A stretch of 64,000 nucleotides of DNA from Lycocorax pyrrhopterus obiensis (taxonomy: Eukaryota; Chordata; Aves; Passeriformes; Paradisaeidae). The position numbers were made by a program, and so were the translations under genes. The stretch's first letter is position 1. Every line of letters begins with the position of its first letter. The stretch is taken from positions 35,650,268 to 35,714,267 of the forward strand of contig JACSVZ010000009.1 in NCBI GenBank assembly GCA_014706295.1. The letters run 5' to 3'. Shown here piece after piece: positions 52,489 through 64,000 of the stretch. The notes under the pieces are model-generated. The model did no database searches and was not told where the DNA came from. It saw nothing but the letters and a program-made list of their open reading frames with translations.

Positions 52489-52553
52489 CAGGGGGTAGGA
52501 ATCAGATGATCTTTGAGGGCTCTTCCAACCCAAACCATTCTAGGATTCCATGA
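52489..52553 (+). mobile_element. CR1 LINE 3' tail, plus strand
   Basis: Only the last 65 bp remain: 'cagggggtaggaatcagatg', 'atctttgagggctcttccaa', 'cccaaaccattctaggattc'. Confidence 0.88.
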
Positions 52554-54344
52554 AAAGCACCCCTTCCAGTAGCCCTTTCCTTGTGCGGAACATTTCCTCT
52601 GCCTCTTTGCAGTAGAATTTGTATCACCCTGAAGCCACTGCTAGAACTCTTGCTGGCTCCAGAGGAGGCATCCTATTGCACCATCACTGTGCCCAATTTC
52701 CTCCTGGGTATCAGCCCCAGGTTTGCTTGACATTCCTGGTTCTTAAAGCTTGGGTTAGGGGTTTTAATTTTTTTTTTCTTTTTCTATCTTATGCTTTCTT
52801 ATCTTTTTTTTCTCTTATTCCATAGTTGCTAGTTTAAAGCAAGCCTAGGAAGCCCTGGTGGTGTTGAAGAAAGACTTAAGTGCTCTGGCAGACGGCACCC
52901 AATTCAGTGTCTCCTCCCAAAAAATATTCAAATGCTCTGTGTTTGTGAACCCACATTTTTGTGCTATTATCACTACTAATCTGCACTTTGCTTGCACTGT
53001 GATGAATAAGGATAAAATCGATTTTATAGGTATCTGCCTCTCCTCTCGTGCTGCCCTTTGCCCATGGAATGGCCAGCGAGGTGTGGGCACGGTGTGTCTG
53101 GGGCTGTTTTAGCAAAGCAAACCCCAGTTTCCATAACCCCCATGCAGACACACACAGTGCAGTTCTCTTCTCCACGTCTGCTCTTCTCCCCTGTTTTTCA
53201 GTCTGTAGCACCCTACCGCAGTGAGTCTGTGTCCTGATTAGGCTCTACTATTATCTGTACAATCGAAAATAAAAGAGATGCTAAAAATCCAGCTGCTGGC
53301 TCTCTAACTGAGCTCTCAGGAAAGTTCATATCCCAGCCCCTGGTGGTTTTATTTTTCCAATTTTAGTGTAGGAGATAGCAGTAATAGAAGTAGGTTTGGG
53401 GGCCTTAAATAGAAAGGGTAGGAGAAGCAGTTATCATCAAGCTTTAGCTTTGAAATGTAAACTTAGCCAAGACTTCCCTGATGAAGTATACATATGGAAC
53501 TACAAAATGCCACTTTTTATCCATTTGTTTTCCTGACCATAACCACGTTTTCACACTGTCAGCATTTTCATTAGAAGCTCTTTTTGTCAGAGGTTTATAA
53601 CGAGAATGTAAAGATTTGCTATGGGCTAAATCTCAATCCAAGAGCAAATGTTTATACCAATTCTGAAAACAATCAGCTTGCCCATTTGTAGTTATGCATG
53701 TGTTCATCATCTGTTACTGCTTGTCCAATGCTCTGCAACTTCTGGAAGGAAAAAGAGACATCTGGAGGGAAAAAAAAAGCTATCCTGCAGATAGCACACT
53801 GTATGTTCTCCTGAGTTACTGAATAAGGTACTACAGAAATGCAGTTTTCAGTAAATGCAAATATTTTTTTGCTTAAGCCTGTCAAATTTACTGCAGAAAT
53901 ATTGTAATGTATGGCTTAGCCTGGTCTCCTTTTGTGCATTACTTACATGGAATTTGCTTTAAAAATTCACTGGAAATTATTCACCTAGTGAACTGAGCCA
54001 CTTTTGTGATGCCAGGCACGACGAATTCTTTGAAAGTGTTTTAGCTTATCTTTTGGACCTGAGGGTTAACAGGGTTTTCCTGTCTGTCACTTCCACTGTG
54101 TATCAGTCATTAAGTCCCACGATTTTCTGGGGATGAGTTAAATGTAAAAGTTAATTTACAGTCTTTATCCTTCTCTGCCTGTGTTGGTTTGAACAAAAAA
54201 GGTGGACATGTATATAACGACATAAAGAAAAATTTTTACACAAAATGAACAGTTAGGAGCAGTCTAGCAGAATTATTTGTCCCTGTAAGGGTCACCTGTG
54301 CAGAACATGACCTGATATAAAGCTTTTCTGGGTAAAATTCAGAA
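52554..54344. other. Intronic sequence without recognised genes
   Basis: Pyrimidine-rich at about 52768-52818. Opposed frames near 52845-53211 (up to 111 codons) have no motif. Confidence 0.5.
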
Positions 54345-54442
54345 ATCGTAGAACCACAGAATCACAGAATGGTTTGAGTTGGAAAGAGCAGTAAAGATCT
54401 TGTTCCTACCCCTCTGTTATGAGCAGGAACAACTTCCACTAG
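54345..54442 (-). mobile_element. CR1 LINE 3' tail, minus strand
   Basis: On + it reads 'atcgtagaaccacagaatca', 'cagaatggtttgagttggaa', 'gtaaagatctt' and 'aacttccactag', the reverse complement of the CR1 3' end including a tail with two 'agaatca'-like units. Confidence 0.9.
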
Positions 54443-55214
54443 AAGAAATAAAGATAAACCAGGTGTGAATCTGAAAGTTGCCTCAGTTTTGACACAGAAG
54501 ATGCCTGAGGTTGTAGAGCACTTCAGGAAGCTTTGTAGTACTTGCTATTTACATACAACGCTCGGTGTTACAAGTACTTACTTTATAATAGCATTTCAGT
54601 GATACTTACAAGTCTCTTTACCCAGTAAGCCTCAGGAAAAAAAAAATTGCAGCTCTCATTAGTGTTTCTCCACAAACCCCAGTAAAAATTAATTGAGTCA
54701 CCCCATCCTAGACACAGATATGTCTCCAAACTTAGCACCACCATGGCTGCATTCACTTCTAAAGAACCATTAAAGTACTTGGAAAAGTGTGTATAGACCG
54801 TCCTGTAAAGCCATCAGGGAATTTATTTTTTTCCTTTGGCAAATAATTCATGAACAGTTATAACTCGTTGACAAATCATTGTGCAGACAATGAAAAGAGT
54901 TTTTTCAGGATGGGTTGTGAGCACACATCTGCTATGAATGTTCTCAGAAATACTTCTCCACCCTGCCATGCACAGCCCTCGTGTTTTTGGGAGATTTCGA
55001 GGGAATAAAAAGGCTCACCAGAATATTTGTGACTATGCAGGCACATCAGTAGATCTACCTGGAAAAGAACAAAAAAATGAAAAGTCAGAGAATTCTTTCT
55101 TTTTTTTAGCTTGATTCACCCAGCTGTGCTTTCAACCAGGAAGCTTTAAGAAGCTAATTAATTATGAGCTAATTAAACTTTGCGAAGTCATTGTGAGACT
55201 GCTAGCATCAATAT

Positions 55215-55310
55215 AAATATTTCAGAGCAAGTAAACTGAGGCACATAGATTATTTCTGTAAATCAGGTACCAAAGCAAGCAGTGACAGCAGCAGCCCTCT
55301 CTGTCCCATT
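55215..55310 (+). repeat. Possible MIR-like fragment
   Basis: 'gcaagtaaactgaggcacat' followed by 'gcagtgacagcagcagccct' and a cytosine-rich end recalls the MIR core. Short and weak. Confidence 0.35.
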
Positions 55311-56812
55311 CCCCCACTCTACAAACATTTTTGCTCTTTCTAAGCTTCGCATTTATCTAGTAAGGGTTAAAGCAAGATTTTTAAATCCTATATGAAATCT
55401 GTGCAAATATGTGTTCTGCATAAATCTGGGCCACAAAATTAATATACTTGTATACATTTTCCCCATCTGCTATATTGCTGACACATCCAGCTTGTAGCCC
55501 AGAATGTTTTAGAGAAGAAAGGGCCATCTCTATGTTTAGTGCAAGAGTTCAAGTGGAGTTAGAGACTTAGTGGTGCACTCAGGCTTCTCCACTAAACATA
55601 GAAAGCAGCTTGGGGTACTTGGAAATTTTTCTTCCAAAATGCCAAAACGCTGGTTGTTGGTGGGGGAAGGAGGAGTGGTTTTTTTTTTTTTTTTGTATGT
55701 ACATGAGGAATTAAACTGCGTATTTAGAGGAGCAAAAAGTTTCCATTTGTACTCTTTCAGTCTTGTCAGCTACCATAATATGTGTGTGTGCCTGCGAATG
55801 TGTATACATAACAGCTATAAATTTTCCACGAAAAAAAGACAAAAAACATTCAGACAAGGGTAGGGTCATCTCAAACCTCCAGATATCGTAGGAGTAATTT
55901 TAGGGACTGTGACCTGGGAGAGGCAGCTCTTTTCTGGCTTGTGACTGCAGACTCCCTCACCCCAGCTGGGTGCCTGCGATGTATTTTCCTGCGCCGGGGA
56001 GGTAAAGGAGGTGTCCCCTTGAAGACTTTATGCTGCAGGAATAGTGCAGGAATGCTTTGTCCAGAGGCTCAGAGGCTGCACTGAGACCTCCATTGCGTGT
56101 TAGGAGGAGGTGCAGCCTGGCCAGCGCAGACCCCTGCCCTGCACTCCCCTGGTGCCCCAGCCTGCCTCTGCTCCAGATGCAATCAAAGTGTGTTTTCCAG
56201 GAGGTTGGTTATATATCCTTGGGAGGGAGCCTGGCCTTTTGTTACTCTTTGATTCATTCACCATACCAGATTTTGAATTTGTCTGTTGTTTTGCCATAGA
56301 TGCCCAGTACACTGTGCAATTTTGAATTTCCTAGGATTTCCTGTTCCCAGCTAAAAATATGGCTTTATATTCTCCTTTTTTTTTTTTTTAATGGCTTTTA
56401 TTAACATTCTAATGGATGTTTGTGGCTATTGTGGCATGTCCATCTTGTGGGTTTATGGACAAAAAGCTGAGGTCCACTGAGCTGACTCCAAGTCATAAAT
56501 TCAGAAGAATCAGTGTGGCATCTTTAAGGCACCAAGAGGCTCCTCTCGATCTGGGGGTCCACCTGTGGCTTTAAGGTCGTGTCTGACTTGTAGAGCCAAG
56601 TACCTTCATTGTGACTTCTGTAATTTCAATCTCTGTTTCAATAATATCAACTCTAAGCTACAGCAATCAACTTTCTTTTTCCAGATTTGGCCTGTTTAGT
56701 TGCATAAATAGTCTCATGTATTTTCCAACAGCCTGATCTTGAGCTCTATTAGAAGTCATCTAGAAACTGGAACCTTGAAAAAATGCCATGGAAGTTACCT
56801 GTATTTTGATTA

Positions 56813-56930
56813 GGTATATATATATGTAATTCTAGGTGCAATAAATATAGAATTATTCTATAATTCTACATGTAATACATATATTATGTACTATGTAGTA
56901 TATAATATATTATATTATGATTTTTTGATG
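56813..56930. repeat. AT-rich, partly palindromic block
   Basis: Nearly all A/T, with a TATATATA start and a perfect 9-bp inverted repeat (56848-56856 and 56860-56868, three-base spacer), then TATATAATATATTATATTAT. A likely slippage or cruciform-prone low-complexity region. Confidence 0.75.
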
Positions 56931-59900
56931 CATAGTCAAATAATACCACCATTATAACAAGGTGGGTGGCAGGGTTGAGTTACACATCCTATTTTTAAAA
57001 TGCCCATTTATTTTTCACCTTCAGCACATTTGAAATCACCAAAATCACCCTGTGAAGTTTAATTCCTGGGTCAGGCCCACTTTCAGTTCACCACAACCAG
57101 TTACTCAGTCATCTCCACTGATACAGCAATGCTGTCTTCCACCAGACAGGGACCTCAATATTTGTCTTCTCCACACATGAGTCTTTCCCACATAGAAGCA
57201 ATGCATCATATGTTTATTTGACTTCTGTGGCTTTTGCTGGTGACTCACACCAACTGCTTGGTGGTGCTTTTGCAGCCAGCAGGAGAATTATTTCATCACT
57301 GTGTAGTAATTCCCATGTCCAGTAAAACACAAAAAAATTAAGATTCTTTACCTTACCTATATGCCGGGTAATATATTAATTGCTACTTAGTAAGGCCTTC
57401 ACTCTGTGATTTATTTTTTTTTATTTTGCTTTGGAGCATAAGATATATTTAAGGAAAAAATAAAGACTGGCAAGCAAAGGAGAAAGGGAGACAAGGAAGA
57501 TGGGTGCAAAGGGAATTGGGAGGATTAGAGAGAGACTTGTGCAAAGACAACCAAGGTGTTTGGGTACAAATAAGAGGTTTGCTCACTTTTGCATTTTGAG
57601 ACTTGCTGAGGGTTGTGTACACGAATCCTTGGTGGATTTTTGCAGGCCTTTTGTTAAGCAACACAGGCAGGTTTCTTCTGAAAGGATCCCTCTAAGAGGG
57701 GACAGTGCCCAGCCCATGAAATCCAGACGAAGATTTATTAATGCTCATCACCAGGTCTTCATGTTGAATGACCATATCAGACCTCATTTTCAGCAGGAAC
57801 CATCCTGGACAGGAGATAACTTGTAAGCACACACTCCAGAACGTTCAGAAACCTCCCAGCCGTACAGCCAGGAAGCCACAGAGATCCCAGTTTGCTGTTA
57901 CTGCTGCCCTTCCCGCTGATGTTAACTCATTCATTTCTTCCCATGTGAGTGGATCTCTGGGTCACCAGTCCCTTTGACCAACAGGGAGTTTGTGCAGATA
58001 TACAAGAGGTCCACGCTGCTCTTAAACCTCCACTGCAGTTTGTTTGAAATGGTGGCTGTCATATTAGAGAAATAGTGACTTCTCTTTCTTTTCCTCCCTC
58101 TGCCATGCCTTAATCTACTTGTAACAAAATGCACTGAACTGAAATGAGAAACTTCTGTATAGAGGTTTGTTGCTGTTATTCCACTTGTGCAGAAATCAGT
58201 GGAGGATGTTCGTTTTCCACCTGTCCATAGTTTTTCCCACAGCCTAGACCAAGGTCAGCTCTGCTCTGCTCCATGTTCTCTTCCCTTTGGTTCAGTCCCA
58301 TTTCCAGCTGTCCAACCTATGGCCCTTTAAAATGCAAACAAGTAACATGAGGAAACTGCCACTAATTGTTTTATTTGCTTGAAAGGGAGGAGCACACGGA
58401 GCAGGGCCTTCATTAGCTCTCTGCAAGACTCTGGGTACATCACCATCAGTATTTTATCACTTCATTGTGAAGATCGGGGGAAAAACAGGCATTTACAGAC
58501 TGACTTCATCCTTCCTTGCAACCTTTTTGTCTGTCTCTTCCTCACACACTGCTTGCACAGAGGATGCCATAGAAATAGAGGGACATGGGAAGTGAGATTT
58601 CACTCCAAGGAGAAGAGCGGAGTGAGCAGTTCCAATGAGGACACAGCACATCTTTTGCTGTGCTCTCATTTAAAGCGTGCATGGTGCAAAACCAGGTTAG
58701 ATAAGCATCCAGTGATACGGCTTTTTCCTTTTTCTGTTTGTCCTTTACACTTGCAGCTTTTAATTGGAAAGGTGTGAAGATGAGGCACCAAAAATAGAGG
58801 GAGAAAGCCAGGTGCACAAGTTCATGTGCCATCTCAGAGAAAGAGGGAGCTTAAATTGCAGCCAACTGAGAAATTTAGGTGCACAAAGTTAAAACTAATA
58901 GTAAACGATCCACACACCATTTTTTGGCAGAGCCAAGACCCCCTCCATTTGTCCAGAGTCGCAGAGTGTGTGAATGGCTTTGCACGGGAAATGATTCTGA
59001 ACTTTGCAAATAGCTTTTATTATAGCTCCTCTGTGACACTGCTAGAAAACAGATTAGATCATAGCTCATTTCTCTTTTATTATTCTGACAGTGATTTCAT
59101 TTGTTCAGAACTTCCATTTTGCCTTTAATATCTCATATGCGGTCACATTTTGGGAGCTTTAGGATGTGCTGGTTCTGCGTGCATGTCTCTCACCTTCGCC
59201 AACTCATTACAGAGAAGCATCCTCCCTAAATGACAAATATTAACAAACATGTATGAACTTCAGATGATACAATTCCCAGTTCATTTCCTGGGCTATAACA
59301 CTGCCAGAGAGGGATCAAATAAAGAGCCTGCCTGATCCCTAAAATAAGGCGTGCTAGTGTGGGAAAAGTCCTTTGTTTTATACCTATAAGGGAAAAATAT
59401 ATTAAACCCTGACCATGCAAAGACTGGAGCAGAGAGCCCTCGGCTAGAACTGCAAAAATAAGAGAGTTTGATAGCCCGAAACAAGCAATTAAGCCAGTCA
59501 TTCTCTCCTGCAATACATTTCATTTCTGCCCTTTAAAGTCAACTGATTCAGATGCTCTCAAAATTAACGTGGCTGGCCCCATTTTAAGACTTGTTTGGGG
59601 ATTTTTAGCAACATAAAGTCACTGTCCTGTGGTTCTTTTCCTCCCACCTATGTGATTCTGCCAGAGAGGCCTGACCTGGGATTAGGTCCTTCCCACTGGT
59701 CTCCAAACATTACAGCAACCCTTTTGTACCATCGGTCATTGGGATTGCCTGGAACAGCCTTCAGCCTGCTCTGAAGTTATGTTGGGCAAACATCCAGCAG
59801 AAAGCTGCTCATTACAAAAGCTGAAAGGTCATTTTTGCACATATAATATCTTTCTATCCCAGTCCATGGGCAGTAATTAATGATTTAAGCCTAAAATCCC

Positions 59901-60358
59901 AGTGAAAACTGAACACGGTAGAAATAAATACCAGTAACCTGCAAAAAAAAAATCTCCAACACTGTGCATGTCTAGCAAGGATCATTCCATCTAACTAATT
60001 TTTGGAAGTAGTATCATAGCAAAAAAAGCCCTATAATTTTATTTTATACATATTCAGCTGTGACATTACCATGCTTTTTTCCCCATCTTACGTCTGGATC
60101 CTTTACCTACAAAAGCCAGCTGAGGGTTTGGGGTTTGTTGGTCTTTTTTGGATTTTTTTGCCTTTGGATCAGAGAAAGATTTATTTCCGTGACTGCAGAT
60201 ATTTTAAAATATATTTTAAATGTTTTCTATTATTCCCTCCTTCTGCTCTCCACACATGTTAAAATCCGCCCAGAGCAAGGGTCTGCGAAAGGAGCTGGAA
60301 AGGGCTCTGTCCTTTTTCTGGGGTTGTTTTCTTTGTGAGCCTGCAAGTGCATTGCATT

Positions 60359-60405
60359 TGTGTGTGTGTGTGTGTGTGAGTGTGTGTGTGTTTGTGTGTG
60401 TGTGT
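60359..60405. repeat. Interrupted (TG)n microsatellite
   Basis: Runs of TG separated by single GAG and TTT interruptions. Confidence 0.95.
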
Positions 60406-61280
60406 ACATGCACAGGCTTAGTCCTCAGGTGGAACTGTGGTTCCTGTGCTTTCGTTCTCGAAGCTGTTATTCTGGAAGGGAATGGAGGCAGCTGTGTTTA
60501 CAGCTCAAGTCTTGGCATACATTTACCAGAATCTATTATTCATATCGTTCAGTATCAGGGAGAGATCTCAGGCCACCTGTCTATCTGACAAATTCACCCT
60601 TTTGTGAGCTTTCTGTTCATAGCAAATTATGTTCACATTGATGAATTGAGTTTTTATGAGCATTGCTAACTAACATTCTCACAGAAGGCCAGGGGCAATA
60701 GACTGCAAGTGTTTCTGGTCCACAAGTAAATGTTAAAAAGAAAAAAACCTGCCAGTATTTAAAGACAATTTGCCATGGAGGGATAGTTAAAATATTTGGC
60801 AAAGCCTTGATATTTATAAATTCAAGAATGTCCATAAATTATTGCAGATAGTATACTTATCACAAATAAAAAAATAATAATAATTCTGCACTGCTCCCTG
60901 TGAGCGTGGAGGGCTCTTTAGTATTCTGTGTGTTAACAGGTAGACAGTGATCAAAGCTTCTAACAAATCCTTATCAGGGCTTAACACAAGGTGGGAACCA
61001 TTTAGTTTTGCAGAGGGGATCTTCCTTTGAAAATCGTGCAGTGAAATCACTGGGACAGAGTGAAGTGAACACAAAATGATGATTCACCTGGGCTTTTCAG
61101 CATGGCACTGGTTCCCATCCAAGGAGCCACCAGTCATGGGAGCAGCTGTACCCTATAGATTGAAAGATCTGTAGCTGTAGATCAAAATATTTCCATAACA
61201 AGCGACTATTGTCAGGATGTGCTGGGACAACATTGCCTATGAACACCCAAATTCCTCATGCCCCTTACTCTATAGACAGT
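60406..61280. other. Intronic sequence without recognised genes
   Basis: No exon, repeat or RNA gene recognised. Confidence 0.5.
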
Positions 61281-61345
61281 GCCAGGGATGGAGCCCACCT
61301 CACCCCCTGACAGCAAAAGGGGGTGAGGTGGGCTGCAAGCCTGCA
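61281..61345. repeat. GC-rich perfect inverted repeat (hairpin)
   Basis: AGCCCACCTCACCCCC at 61292-61307 is exactly complementary to 61319-61334 across an 11-base spacer. Outside the 16-bp core, about six more pairs form with small internal mismatches (for example 61283-61286 with 61340-61343), giving a stem of roughly 25 positions. This shape is compatible with a microRNA-like precursor or with a simple DNA inverted repeat; there is no direct evidence of transcription beyond the host intron. Confidence 0.8.
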
Positions 61346-61840
61346 GATACAATCTCCAAATAAATAAACACTCATCTGCACCAGGTAAATCTATTTACTA
61401 AACTCTGGTGCATCTAATGTGCCATTTAATATGCCTTAGAGCACCTGAGACTCTGCATGAAGTGTCCCAGAAGCTCCTCACGTCTTGACGCGGTTGGAGG
61501 ATAACATGAGTATGTTATATAATCAGGGTAACTCCCCTCCGTGGTGAGCTGCCAGCATCTCAGTGGCTGAATCCCACCACAACTGCCATAAGGATGCTCT
61601 TAGGAGCCCACAAAAAAAAGGGATGGCAGTGAGTGACATTTCAGGGAGAGACCTGGCGCTAACAGCCACATCACGAGATCGAATTTCCAAAGGGGAAAAA
61701 TAAAGCTAAAAAGAAAAAAAAAAAAAAAAAAGCACCTTTCAAAGAGAAAGAAACCCTCCAGTTTCAAGAGAAAAACGATGCTTTAGAGTCCCTCCTTAAG
61801 GCACAGAGGAGAAAAGCAGGTTGGAGGGAAGGAGCCACCT
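61346..61840. other. Intronic sequence with an A-run
   Basis: An 18-base A run at 61714-61731. No exon or RNA gene recognised. Confidence 0.5.
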
Positions 61841-62335
61841 GGCCGAGAGCACTGGAGCACCTTGGCCCCATCCCGGCGGGACACGGCAAAGGCTTCCATC
61901 GCTTCACACCCGCGCCGGGGCTGCCTCTCGCCCGCGCGGCTCCTCGCGCTGAAAGCGTGGCAGCCCTGCCTGTTGTTTTGATAGGTGCGAATGGAGCGGC
62001 TGCCCCTCGCGAGCTATCTCTGCCGCTTCCAAATCTGTACCGCCGGGGAAACAGGTTGCGCAGCGTGGCCTGCTGATCCGCGCCTGCCTGGCCAGTAGCG
62101 TGGACAGAAGGAGCACTGCTGTCGCCGTCTTCCCGAAGTTTCGAGCCGAGGCAGAGGGTGATAAATGCGGTGGGTTGCTTTCAGTGTATCAGTCAAACCG
62201 CCAGTTTGGGAGACCTTTCCCGTTAGGAGCCTTTGGATTTTAATTTCACATGTGCCAATCAGGTTGTCAAGCTCTTGGGTAGACCCCACCACCATTTTGT
62301 CAACTGGAAGCGCGGCGCGAGTTTAAGGAGCGCTG
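61841..62335. promoter_or_regulatory. CpG-island-like block inside the intron
   Basis: By hand I count about 39 CpG dinucleotides here, in a window where CpG is otherwise sparse, with high G+C in 61870-62150. A CCAAT motif lies at 62255-62259. Such blocks in vertebrates are usually unmethylated promoters or enhancers. A minus-strand ATG at 62293-62295 opens a 93-codon frame that runs through the island, but the peptide has no recognised homology. The island could be an alternative or antisense promoter or an intronic enhancer; no TATA box or known first exon was identified. Confidence 0.55.
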
Positions 62336-64000
62336 AAATAGCTGAGAGCCTGCTCCAGCTGGCCATCCCTTAATGGGAGAACATTGTTCTGCCTTCCCTG
62401 CTTTAACCCGTGCCTGTGCCTAGGTATCTTTATCAGTGTCAAACAAATTTGTAGGACTGGTGATTAGTTGCCCAAAGAGCGTAATATATGCATTATTAAT
62501 TATAGAAGGTAAGTTTGGCTAATTGTCATTTCTATACAGTAGCACTGCACGACGATACATTTTAACAATCTATAAATAATTGATAATTTTTTTTCTTTCA
62601 TCTTCCTCCCTAGTTTGCATAAAACTAATGACTTGGTAAATGTTACTCACTTCAAAATATTCCACTGCTCCTATGAAAATTAAACCAACACTGTAACCTT
62701 AGCAAATAAGGAGATTTTTCATCTTATTGTAGGTTAAAAAAAAAAAAAAAGAAGAAGAAGAGGAAATACAGTCCTGCCTCATATCTAAAATCTGACTCTG
62801 TGAGAGCCAAGCGAAAATCATGCCTAATATAAAAAAAAAAATTAGTAATATGGAGACTACTAAAATAAATAAATTTGACTTTTGAAGGATCAACAAAAAT
62901 TTCAGGAAAGTTGTGATTTTACTTTATTCTCTAAGTCTTTAGAACGGTCAGAAGCGGTATTTTTTAAGCTTTAAACAGGATAAGACTATGACACAGACAC
63001 AAAAAGATAGATCAAGGAAGGCTTCAGTGTGAAGTGGTAGTATTTTCAATACTTATCAAATAACTGCATGCATAATCCCATAAATCAGGTTAGCTGAAGA
63101 CTCCAAATTCTTCTTAAATGAGGTGTTTGGGTATAGTTTCTGGCTGCTTTGTTAATATGATTACAGTACCTTGCTGGTTCCTTGAAATGAAGGATTTGCC
63201 ACAGCAAAAGTACAGGCTTTTTCTGAGTTCTCTGTTATTTCTACAAATCCACAATCTGTCAGTCTGCAGTGTTATTGCACTGAGGCTTTACTCTCTAATT
63301 TTCAGTGCAACTGAATCCATTCCCGGAGTTATTGATGACACTATAATTTCACATTTATTTGGTGTGTACTGCGCTGTTTAGAAAAAAACAAAAAAAAATA
63401 GAAAAAACCCCTAAACTAAGTATTGTCTACAATATCAATATGTTGTCATTTAAACCCACATAGATACTTACATATGCTTCATTATAATAATAATAAAAAA
63501 AACAGGTTGTAAGGACTGCCTCTGTGACCTTTTTTCTCATTTTAACCCTACTGATATGTCACCCATGGCAACCTTAAACCGATTTTAATAGAGTCTATCC
63601 TATTATTCATTTAAATTGAGGTGCAAGAGCACTTAGACCAGAGAAATTTGCATTCAGCAAATGGGGATTTGATGAGCAAAAATGATAAGATATATGTTGT
63701 ATAACATGCCCTATTTTGCCAGCAAATAAACAGCTCTTGAAATTGATAAACTTCAGAATATTTTATCTTCAAATGTTTATACATAAATGATTAAAATGCA
63801 TTAGCAATTCTGCTTTTGAAAAAAAACATATTGGGAAAACAACACAGTTGTGTTGCTTAAATTTGTAATTAACAAATTTATTACTAATTCTGTTCAGTTC
63901 TTTAATATGCTGCATTCCTGAAGAAGAACATTAATACACAATGGCAGAAAGAAGCTAATTTTAAGACTTTGGAGAAATGAATGTCTTTTAATGCTGTGTG
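62336..64000. other. Intronic sequence to the window end
   Basis: AT-rich with an A run followed by AAG triplets at about 62735-62762 and an ATA repeat followed by As at about 63483-63502. No exon or repeat family recognised. Confidence 0.5.

Larger units (their letters stand above)
54443..60358. other. Intronic sequence without recognised genes
   Basis: Ordinary intron with T runs at about 55678-55694 and 56378-56389. A GC-richer patch at 55900-56200 and frames at 57500-57826 and 58379-58777 (up to 132 codons) have no recognised motif. Confidence 0.5.
37170..64000 (+). other. ARHGAP15: Intron downstream of the ARHGAP15 exon (interior part)
   Basis: A GTAAGT donor at 37170 opens an intron that continues to the window edge. 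The next expected exon would complete a Lys codon and continue into the RhoGAP C-terminal half; it was not found. ARHGAP15 is a very large gene with long introns in other vertebrates, so a gap of more than 26 kb is unsurprising. Confidence 0.7.

Noticed and set aside
1..64000. CRISPR arrays, bacterial operons, phage or defence systems
   Set aside because: No direct repeats with regular spacers and no prokaryotic gene organisation; the sequence is vertebrate intron.

Overview
The window reads as vertebrate nuclear DNA, most likely from a bird. It is AT-rich and intron-like. Its recognisable interspersed repeats are mainly short, 5'-truncated CR1 LINE tails (seven found, five on + and two on -) with a few old MIR/CORE-SINE fragments and no Alu- or L1-type mammalian repeats. 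The CR1 set fits birds best, but turtles and crocodilians also carry CR1, so the species is not resolved.

Only one coding segment is recognised with confidence: a 135-bp exon at 37035-37169 on the + strand. It encodes box 2 of a RhoGAP domain and matches ARHGAP15 better than its relatives ARHGAP12, ARHGAP27 and ARHGAP9. The window is therefore best read as one exon of ARHGAP15 inside two very large introns: 1-37034 upstream and 37170-64000 downstream. I searched by eye for the neighbouring RhoGAP exons (arginine-finger box 1 and the C-terminal box 3) and did not find them. No tRNA, rRNA, CRISPR array, bacterial operon or intact mobile element was found.

Layout. 1-30 kb: intron with two MIR fragments near 5.2-6.1 kb, a MIR-like piece at 13.2 kb, CR1 tails at 6.7 and 13.4 kb, a (GT)n tract at 17.3 kb, and a possible enhancer near 18.8-19.1 kb. 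About 30.3-30.6 kb: a decayed non-CR1 LINE reverse-transcriptase fragment. 34.6 kb: an exon-like 114-bp segment, unrecognised, with strong splice sites and reading phases that fit the true exon. 37.0 kb: the ARHGAP15 exon. 38-55 kb: five more CR1 tails and, at 48.5-49.25 kb, a long polypyrimidine tract that includes 418 bases without a purine. 55-64 kb: mostly plain intron, ending with a GC-rich perfect hairpin at 61.3 kb and a CpG-island-like block at 61.84-62.34 kb.

Nothing here forms a multi-gene system. The observations most worth testing are the exon-like segment, the homopyrimidine tract, the intronic CpG island, the hairpin and the LINE fragment. Nearly all long open frames in the window are chance or low-complexity frames.
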